From an uncultured Pleurocapsa sp. (lineage in GTDB: Bacteria > Cyanobacteriota > Cyanobacteriia > Cyanobacteriales > Xenococcaceae), in NCBI GenBank assembly GCA_937884735.1, contig CAKZYI010000090.1, positions 1 through 10,346 of the forward strand: a DNA stretch of 10,346 nucleotides, read 5' to 3'. This document shows, one piece after another, positions 1 through 6,498 of this stretch. Position numbers and translations under genes: made by a program. A model generated the notes under the pieces. That model saw only the letters and a program-made list of their open reading frames with translations. It was not told the DNA's origin and searched no databases. Each line of letters opens with the position of its first letter. Positions within the stretch are counted from its first letter, which is position 1.

Positions 1-1
1 A

Positions 2-676
2 TCCCTTAGCGGCGCGATTGGGATTGGCTTGGGAGACACCGCTAATTTTGCGGCATTAAATAATTTGGGTGCAAGACGAACTTTACTACTAGAAACTGCT
101 TCTCCACCTATTGGTGCATTACTAGCCTTAATTTTTATTGGAGAGCAGCTAGCCCCCCTTTCTTGGTGCGGTATTTTCTTAACTACTATTGGCATAGCCT
201 GGGTAATCAGCGAACGCAATCCTGTGGAAAATATGAGTATTTCCCGTCAAGGAATTATGTGGGGAATTTTGGCAGCAATCTCTCAAGCTGTGGGTTCGGT
301 TATTTCTCGTCTGGCGTTGATTGAGTCAGAGATTAGTCCACTAGAAAGTAGTTTAATTCGTTTGTTAGGCGGCACAATCATCGTTATCAGCTTATTGTTC
401 TTATCTTCTAGTAAAGAAACAAAAGTTCAAGTCACCCTATCAGTCCGTAGTCTTGATATAATTGCAATCGCCGCTTTGGGAAGTACCTATCTTGGTATAT
501 GGCTACAGCAAACCTCTCTCAAATTTGCTCCTACAGGAATTGCACAAGCCTTCTTGGCTACAAGCCCATTATTTATCTTACCCATAGTGGCATTACAAGG
601 AGAAAAGATTAATTTCCGCGCAGTGCTAGGAGTCTTAATTTCCCTTGCTGGAATTGCCCTAATGTTTATCCGTTGA
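2..676 (+). CDS. EamA/DMT-family transporter, 5'-truncated by window edge
   Basis: Inner-membrane permease of the drug/metabolite transporter superfamily; the substrate cannot be told from sequence. The frame is open to the left edge (residues SLSGAIGIGLGDTANF precede the first TTG at 29), so the true start lies outside the window and about 224 residues are visible. The first part (GARRTLLLETASPPIGALLAL..., ending TIGIAWVISER) matches the end of the first EamA repeat. A loop follows, then a second EamA repeat (GIMWGILAAISQAVGSVIS to LISLAGIALMFIR). Several hydrophobic helices alternate with short charged loops, and the protein ends soon after the last helix, as is usual in this family. It stops at TGA 674-676 and converges on the CHAT gene with only 12 bp between the stops; no terminator hairpin is visible there. 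It appears unrelated to the secretion genes beside it. Family call is firm, function open. Confidence 0.88.
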   Translation, partial: SLSGAIGIGLGDTANFAALNNLGARRTLLLETASPPIGALLALIFIGEQLAPLSWCGIFLTTIGIAWVISERNPVENMSISRQGIMWGILAAISQAVGSVISRLALIESEISPLESSLIRLLGGTIIVISLLFLSSSKETKVQVTLSVRSLDIIAIAALGSTYLGIWLQQTSLKFAPTGIAQAFLATSPLFILPIVALQGEKINFRAVLGVLISLAGIALMFIR

Positions 677-688
677 TCAGATCCCTTA

Positions 689-3322
689 CTATTGCCAATT
701 TCCTACCAAGACATAAGGCGACCAATAATAAGGGTGAGGAGGAAAACTTTCCAGGGCAGGAGAGGGAGGATTTTGTCGCAGAGAATTCATCAGAGATAAC
801 TGAGCCTTTTGCAGTGCGTCTACTTTTTTAGCCTGGGGATTTTTAAATTCTCGATAAAATCTACTCATTAGCTCGGCTGTAGAAGCGTCATCTACTGCCC
901 ATAGAGAAGCGATGGTGCTACTCGCACCAGAACGAACGGCAACCCCTGCTAAACCTAAAATAGCTAGTTCATCTCCCGCAGCAGTTTCGCAAGCACTCAA
1001 CACCACTAAATCGGGGTTGGTGCTACTGGAGTTTAATAAATTGCTAAAAGTATTGATGTTGATCATTTCACCATCCCCTGTAATGATAAATGTTTCATCA
1101 GGATTGGAGCTAAACAGCCCGTGAGTTGCTAGGTGTATGACAGAAAAATCAGATGCAAGTTGTTTTTGAATGGTCTTGGTAGTAAAGTCTCGATCTAGCA
1201 ACTGACGAGATTGAGGAAAAATATCTTCGATTTGATTTAACTCTGAAGGAACATGATTTAAAGCAGGAAAAATATTTCCTTGAACTTCTACTTGCTGACT
1301 CAATCCCGCTGCTAGTACTTTGACCTCACCTTTAGCCATCGGCTGGGGAGCTAACAATTGAAGACTGGGGGCTAAGGCAACTCCATATTTTTCTAATAAG
1401 TATTGTTGACCATCGTAAAGCGCGGAAATCGGAACATTTTGCAAACGTCCGCTCAAGACAAATACTAATGTTTGAACTTGATTTGCGCTCAAAGTAGAGG
1501 TCAAAGGTTCAATCAACCAGCTATTTATCTGCTGTAGAATCGGCAATAAAGTCTGCATGTTTTCATCTACTTCTCTGGGATTGAGGATTGTCGTACTGAA
1601 GATATTAACCGCAGAATTATTGACGCTGGGATTGTAAAGACTATCGTAAAGCAAGTCTATGGTTCGATTTACCGTGGTTTCGGAAACTGGTGTAGTAAAT
1701 TTTTGCAGCGGTTGATTTGGCAAAGACAGAATTACTTCTAAACGGTCGCTTAATATTATGGGATATACTACTGCTGCCTGGGGATCTATCTCATCAATAG
1801 TGACATTTATATCGGCAGTCTCCGAACAAGGATCTTGAAAAAAGTTATCTAATTCTGCCAATTGCAGAGATTCAATTACTTGGCGAGCAGACTCCAAATT
1901 AGGATTAGAATCGCCTGTTTTATCAAATAGTTCGAGAGATTTAAGTGCTTGAGGGCGATCGCTTTGTAATAGTAAATTAGCTAAATTTAAATATACTGGT
2001 TTGACTTCTTGACGAAAATCAAACTGTACAACTTTATTGTTGGCACTGAGGTCAGTACGAAGAGACTGAAGAGTATTAAAAGCAGAGGTATATGCTGCAA
2101 TTGCGTCTGGGATTTTTCTCTGTTGTTCTAGCAATTGACCTAATTGGGAATGCCATAAATAGGTTATTTCCCTCGCATCATTATTAGAGTTACTACTTTG
2201 GGCAACGAGCAAAGCTTTACGGGTAAAAGAGATCGCTTTAGTTAATTCTTGGCGTTGACCATAATACTTGCCTAGATAGCCCCAGACATAGCTTTCTCCT
2301 AGGCTATCTTTAATATTTACAGCTTCAGCTAGGGCTGTTTTGAGAATTGGCTCTACAGCCGCAGTCGCTTTTAATTTGGTTAAGCAACGTGTATTGTTGA
2401 TGCGAGCATAAATGCTTTCATGACTAGGAGGTATATTACTCCAACTACTGTCAATAGCAGTAATTAAGCTAGCCCTAGTGTCTGCCAATCTATACTTGAG
2501 TAAATAGTTGAAATTAGCTGCGGCTTCAATTAATCTAGTTGCTTGTTGCCTTTGCCAAGTTTCGGTGCGTCGATCAATCTGTCTCTGCCACCATGATTCA
2601 ATTTCAATTAATAGATTTAAATAATTAAGCTGTGATTGAATTTGAGTAATAGGCTGTACTTGCCTGTCTGATGCAGTGCTTGCATAAGCTAAGAAGGTAT
2701 TTTTATAAGGCTCTAAAGCGAGATCGGGATCTTGTCGATCGATAATTTCGGTAATCTTATCATAGCTCCAGCGATCGCGTGTTTTGTTTGCCAAAGCTTT
2801 TTCAACATTACCCAGTGCCATTAAGGTTGAACCTAATTCAGCAGAATTTTTGGTCGCAACTTGGCTAAATTTTAGTAATGTTCGAGACTGCTCTAATTTT
2901 CCTTTATGTCTTAATACATCTCCTAGACTACGCAAACCAATACCTTCTGTGGCTGATAGTTTAGATTTTGCTTCAAATCGAGTAATTAAGCGATCTACTT
3001 GTTCTGAACTACAATCAGGATTGTTGATCTCGAAAGCTTCTAGCAGATCGTCACAGGCTTTGGGATATAGTCCCATATCCTGTAGAACTTGAGCTTTATT
3101 AATTAAACTTTTGGTTTTTCCCAAGGAATCATTTTGTGCTTGATATGCGTCTGCGGTTTTTTGCCACATAGTTGCGGCGGAGGTTAACTTACCCAAACTA
3201 TATAACTCTTGAGCTGCGATCGCCAGACTCAAACCATCTTTAACCTGAGAGTGAGCTGGTAAATGTAAAGTTACTGTCAACCAAGTAGAAAGTATTAAAA
3301 TTAAAAACTTATTAATGGTCAT
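689..3322 (-). CDS. Exported TPR-CHAT caspase-like protein
   Basis: 877-residue protein. It begins with a signal peptide (hydrophobic FLILILSTWLTVTLHL, likely cleavage after AHS at about residue 25), so it should be exported across the inner membrane. Residues about 30-180 and 335-470 hold TPR-like helical repeats, with a less regular helical stretch between. A linker often seen in this family, ARQVIESLQLAELDNFF, lies near 478-494. The C-terminal part, from about 580, is a CHAT domain (caspase HetF associated with TPRs, peptidase clan CD). It contains NVPISALYDG near 629, LATHG with the predicted catalytic His734, and LSACET with the predicted catalytic Cys778. Both catalytic residues are present, so it is probably an active cysteine protease or derived from one. 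The start ATG has no Shine-Dalgarno and lies inside a heptamer-repeat tract. It follows the TPS transporter by 43 bp on the same strand, which suggests co-transcription. Substrate unknown; the neighbouring exoprotein or transporter is a guess from position. Confidence 0.93.
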   Translation of the reverse strand: MTINKFLILILSTWLTVTLHLPAHSQVKDGLSLAIAAQELYSLGKLTSAATMWQKTADAYQAQNDSLGKTKSLINKAQVLQDMGLYPKACDDLLEAFEINNPDCSSEQVDRLITRFEAKSKLSATEGIGLRSLGDVLRHKGKLEQSRTLLKFSQVATKNSAELGSTLMALGNVEKALANKTRDRWSYDKITEIIDRQDPDLALEPYKNTFLAYASTASDRQVQPITQIQSQLNYLNLLIEIESWWQRQIDRRTETWQRQQATRLIEAAANFNYLLKYRLADTRASLITAIDSSWSNIPPSHESIYARINNTRCLTKLKATAAVEPILKTALAEAVNIKDSLGESYVWGYLGKYYGQRQELTKAISFTRKALLVAQSSNSNNDAREITYLWHSQLGQLLEQQRKIPDAIAAYTSAFNTLQSLRTDLSANNKVVQFDFRQEVKPVYLNLANLLLQSDRPQALKSLELFDKTGDSNPNLESARQVIESLQLAELDNFFQDPCSETADINVTIDEIDPQAAVVYPIILSDRLEVILSLPNQPLQKFTTPVSETTVNRTIDLLYDSLYNPSVNNSAVNIFSTTILNPREVDENMQTLLPILQQINSWLIEPLTSTLSANQVQTLVFVLSGRLQNVPISALYDGQQYLLEKYGVALAPSLQLLAPQPMAKGEVKVLAAGLSQQVEVQGNIFPALNHVPSELNQIEDIFPQSRQLLDRDFTTKTIQKQLASDFSVIHLATHGLFSSNPDETFIITGDGEMININTFSNLLNSSSTNPDLVVLSACETAAGDELAILGLAGVAVRSGASSTIASLWAVDDASTAELMSRFYREFKNPQAKKVDALQKAQLSLMNSLRQNPPSPALESFPPHPYYWSPYVLVGNWQ

Positions 3323-3371
3323 TAGTTAATGGTTAATGTTAGTGGTTAATAGCTATTGGTAACGGTTAAAA
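3311..3371. repeat. Degenerate heptamer tandem repeat (GTTAATG-like)
   Basis: The gap between transporter and CHAT gene is built of near-heptamer units. On the + strand they read ATTAATG, GTCATTA, GTTAATG, GTTAATG, TTAGTG, GTTAATA, GCTATTG, GTAACG and GTTAAAA. Two adjacent units (3325-3331 and 3332-3338) are identical; others differ by one to three bases or lack one base. The tract covers the whole spacer, the first codons of the CHAT gene and the stop of the transporter gene. It resembles the short tandemly repeated heptamers known from cyanobacterial intergenic DNA. It leaves no room for a normal ribosome binding site upstream of the CHAT ATG. Confidence 0.7.
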
Positions 3372-5303
3372 CAGGTCATATTGCAACTGGAGATAAACTC
3401 CGCTTTCTTGCAGATTATTATCTTGGGACTCATCATTAATTAGGGGCAAACCCCAGTCAATTCTTGCCGAAAGTCTTTTTTCTGTCTGTAAAATCAAACC
3501 AACTCCCGAACTTATTAAAGTGCTAAACTCCGCTTCTTCATCATCTGTATTCCAACCCACACCAAAATCAACAAAAGGAGTAAACTGCATACTAGCGTTG
3601 AGTTTCGAGAAACGAGCAATAGGTAGGCGTAATTCGGCAGCAGCAGAAAAACCATTATCAGTTAGTAAGGCATCCTGGCGATAACCCCGTACTGTTGCCG
3701 CACCACCCAAACTAAATTGTTCTGTCGGTATTAGAGGATCTGTTGTCAACTGTAATTCTGAGCGTAATAATATAGTTGAGCCGATACTAGGTATGCCTTT
3801 GGGCGTACTGAGTAGTCTAAGATAAGATGCTTGTCCTCGCCAGGCAAAAAATTGGCTGTCTGGTTCATTGTTGCTGATGGTAGCGTCAAAGACATCCAGC
3901 CCCAGATTAAATTGAGAACGAGCAGCGATTACCTGTCTGCGATTGCGCTGTAACAATTCTTGACCAAAGCTAATAGCAGAAGTACGAATTTCTCCATCAC
4001 TATTTACTCCTGGAGAAATATCCGTAGGAATGTCTTCGATAGAAGTATCGCTTTCTCTTCTCGATGCAGTGAAGTTGAGGGTGAATTCTTGACTTACTTC
4101 TGGGGTAGCTCTTTGAATAATTGGCTGTCGCCAAGTTAGGTTGTAGCTGCGAGATTTGATATCAATATCTATTAATTCAAAATCAGCCTCCACAATTTCG
4201 TTATTTGCTAGACGAACTTTAAAATTAAGAGTACCATCACGATAATTTAGGGGCAGAGTATAGCCAGCTTCATACTGAACACTACCATCAGTGTTGAAGA
4301 AACTTAAATCAATCTCATCTCCAATACCAAAAAGATTAGCTTCTGTTAGTTTTACACCTCGTTCAAAAGTACCAATACTCGGGTTGCGATTATTGTTTAA
4401 TCGAGTCTGTAAAGAAAAAGTATCTGCACCAACAACGGATACTTTCAAAGAATTTGTTCCTGGTTGGATACCTGTGGACAACTCGGCATTCAAACTTTCA
4501 ATCAAAGGATTGAGCTGGAGTAACTGTAGTGCCGATTGGAGTTGATTAATATTGAGAGGTGTTGAAACTCTATTTTCTATGCGATCGCGAATATAATTTT
4601 CGTTAAGTCTTCCTTGGGTAAGATTGACCTCAATTTCTGATAAGCTCCCTTCAACTACTTGAATTTTGATTGCTCCTGAACCCAAGTTTTGTTCGGGAAG
4701 ATAGGCTCCAGAAGTGATATAACCTTGTTTTACATATAGCTGGGTAATAATATCCGCAGCTTGAACTAGCTGGGCAAACGAAATAGGCTTGCCGATAAAA
4801 GAGGCAATCTCTTGGTTTAATTCTGCTTGACTAAATACCGTATTCCCCACAAAAGTAAATTTATCCACCAAAACTGTTCCAGGAATGTCCAATAAAGATT
4901 CTGGGATTGGTGGAGCTTCGAGAAAGCCATCTAAGGGATTATTGTTAGGGGGCAATGGCTGGGGTTGAGGTAGGGGATCGCGATCGGGTGTTAAGGGATT
5001 AAACGATTGGGCTGACGCACTAGGCTGACGCACTAAACCCAACATCAAAAACAAAAAGTAGAATGTAAATCTACCCGACTTTTTGACTCCTCGGCGATTA
5101 GTATTAGATATTTGATAAGCTAATAAAACCAATCTATAGATCGAGTATTCCCAAAAACCAATCTTGAGTCGATTCTTGTTTTGTCTTGTAGAAAAATAAT
5201 CTATTTTTGCAATGGCTATATTTGATGCCGTTAAAAGTGGTTTAACCCTAGAAGATGGATACAAATCTACTTTAGGTCTTTTGGAACGTAATTCAGCGTA
5301 CAT
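3366..5303 (-). CDS. Two-partner secretion outer-membrane transporter (ShlB/FhaC/HecB family)
   Basis: TpsB-type Omp85-superfamily pore that exports a partner TpsA exoprotein across the outer membrane. Domains in order: a non-conserved N-terminal stretch (1-73); a signal peptide with hydrophobic core FTFYFLFLMLGLV (79-91) and likely cleavage after SASA (about 98); a proline-rich linker (104-133, PLPQPQPLPP); a first POTRA domain (about 145-219, from VDKFTFVGNTVFSQAEL to IKIQVVEGSLSEIEV); a second POTRA-like domain (about 222-290); and a beta-barrel from about 295 ending in Phe645, as usual for outer-membrane proteins. VRGYR at 538-542 is the conserved motif of the Omp85 L6 loop. ATG 5303 overlaps the exoprotein stop by 11 bp, which suggests translational coupling. 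However, it puts 73 residues before the signal peptide; a TTG at 5132 (codon 58) is an alternative start. Neither start has a Shine-Dalgarno. Function firm, start uncertain. Confidence 0.93.
   Translation of the reverse strand: MYAELRSKRPKVDLYPSSRVKPLLTASNIAIAKIDYFSTRQNKNRLKIGFWEYSIYRLVLLAYQISNTNRRGVKKSGRFTFYFLFLMLGLVRQPSASAQSFNPLTPDRDPLPQPQPLPPNNNPLDGFLEAPPIPESLLDIPGTVLVDKFTFVGNTVFSQAELNQEIASFIGKPISFAQLVQAADIITQLYVKQGYITSGAYLPEQNLGSGAIKIQVVEGSLSEIEVNLTQGRLNENYIRDRIENRVSTPLNINQLQSALQLLQLNPLIESLNAELSTGIQPGTNSLKVSVVGADTFSLQTRLNNNRNPSIGTFERGVKLTEANLFGIGDEIDLSFFNTDGSVQYEAGYTLPLNYRDGTLNFKVRLANNEIVEADFELIDIDIKSRSYNLTWRQPIIQRATPEVSQEFTLNFTASRRESDTSIEDIPTDISPGVNSDGEIRTSAISFGQELLQRNRRQVIAARSQFNLGLDVFDATISNNEPDSQFFAWRGQASYLRLLSTPKGIPSIGSTILLRSELQLTTDPLIPTEQFSLGGAATVRGYRQDALLTDNGFSAAAELRLPIARFSKLNASMQFTPFVDFGVGWNTDDEEAEFSTLISSGVGLILQTEKRLSARIDWGLPLINDESQDNNLQESGVYLQLQYDLF
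5010..5035. repeat. Perfect 13-bp tandem duplication in transporter signal-peptide region
   Basis: The unit GGCTGACGCACTA occurs twice back to back (5010-5022 and 5023-5035) without a mismatch. It lies inside the transporter gene. On the coding strand the first copy is read as part of LVRQP and the second, shifted by one base, as part of SASAQ, which forms the predicted signal-peptidase site. Because 13 is not a multiple of three, loss or gain of one copy would shift the reading frame. Confidence 0.9.
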
Positions 5304-6495
5304 GACAGTCGAGAGAATTAAATTGAGGAGTATTGGTAGAAGGTTGCGCGCTGAGAATTATTTCTCCCTGTTTGTTTTGATACCAGCTACGAGCAGGACT
5401 AGGTAAAACAGTAGACTGTGGGCTTGTATCCTTAATAGTTTGCATATTTTGCGGAGGAATACCAAAGCTAACAATAGATTTACTACTCAATGTTTCGCTA
5501 GGGCTAGATGGTAATCCTCCTCTGCCTGTGATGGTGAGTTGACTATTGTTGGAATTTGGAGAATTGGAACAAGCCTGAGCTACGGTTTCTTCTGGTTGAG
5601 TAAGCTTAATTGGCACTTCGGCTATGCTAAAATCAGGTTCAGGCTCTAAAGTATCGATTTGTACGACTCCATCCACACCTAATCGAGAACTGGCACTAAT
5701 AATACAATCCTGACAGACAAATAGCCCTTCAGCATTGATATCGATACTGCCTCCCATTCCTCGCTCTGCCTCGGCAATAAGTTGGCTAGATTCTAAAACC
5801 ACTAGGTTAGTTCCCACAATACTTATATTTCCACCATTAGCATCACCAGTTGCAGTTGCAGTTGTCGTACTATTGCCACGCCAAAATATGTTACGAGCTA
5901 TGATGTTGATATTGCCTCCATTCCCAAAGTTGTTGGCGGCAGATATTGTTCCTTGTTCATCTAGCAAGATATCTTGACTAGACTCGATTTCTAAGTTTCC
6001 TGCACTCCCTGTGCCCAAACTTTGAACATCAATACTTGCCCCTTGCTGTATGGTCAAGCTGCCAGTGTCAATTGTAATATCTCCTGATGCGCCAGTAGCA
6101 ACCAAGTCTGAAAAAGCCGTTCTTCCTGAGGTTGCAATTAAGCCGCCTCTTTGCATATTGTTAACTGTGGTTGTGCCAAATAATTCTATTGAATCGATGG
6201 CACTAATATTAATGTTGCCTCCGTCTCCCGAACCAATAGTAGTAGCAGCGATTTCTGAACCATCACGAATTAATAGCTTATTTGTAGAGACTTTTATGTT
6301 ACCCGCAGCTCCATCAGTGAAAGAGCTAGAATTAATACCGCTGGCAAATCTAGGATCGCTGGGTATACCAACTATTTGAATGGTATCTTGTACAGCAACA
6401 TCGATATTCCCACCATTTCCACCGCCACTAAAGGCTAAATTGGCATCATCGTTAATAAATCCTCCCGTGGTACTGCTAATAAAAGCATCATCAAT
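5293..6495 (-). pseudogene. C-terminal part of the TPS exoprotein, separated by an in-frame stop
   Basis: This stretch continues the reading frame of the upstream exoprotein gene directly after the amber codon at 6496-6498. It holds 400 sense codons and ends at TGA 5293-5295. It opens with IDDAFISSTTGGFINDDANL and carries further repeat units (GGNIDVAVQDTIQI, AGNIKVSTNKLLIRDG, GGNINISAIDSIEL, SGDITIDTGSLTIQ, GGNISIVGTNLVVLE). It ends in a region typical of cyanobacterial TPS exoproteins: a CxxC pair (FVCQDCIIS), QPEETVAQACS, LTITGRGGLP and ARSWYQNKQGEIIL. An internal ATG at 6156 could start a 287-residue product, but it has no ribosome binding site, signal peptide or TPS domain, so it is unlikely to be an independent gene. 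It overlaps the transporter start by 11 bp. I read it as the cut-off end of the exoprotein gene, made only if the stop is suppressed or absent. Confidence 0.8.
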
Positions 6496-6498
6496 CTA
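6496..6498 (-). other. In-frame amber (TAG) codon interrupting the exoprotein gene
   Basis: Codon 874 of the frame that starts at 9117 is TAG, in the context CTT TAG ATT. Upstream reads ...NVTLQTNNL and downstream IDDAFISSTT, with no frame change. In the equivalent place other repeat units have a sense residue: NLTLMDGG, SLNLREGG, LLQIINGG and TLSISDRAF. One substitution from CAG (Gln), TTG (Leu) or TCG (Ser) would give TAG. Confidence 0.92.

Noticed and set aside
3311..3371. Heptamer tract as a CRISPR array
   Set aside because: Units are about 7 bp with no unique spacers between them.
5293..6156. A separate 287-residue gene starting at ATG 6156
   Set aside because: It is in the same frame as the exoprotein gene, has no ribosome binding site or signal peptide, and its codons upstream to the amber continue the same repeats. 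It is the end of the exoprotein.
6496..6498. TAG read as pyrrolysine or another recoded amino acid
   Set aside because: Pyrrolysine systems are not known from cyanobacteria, the surrounding repeats have ordinary residues at this place, and no recoding structure is visible.
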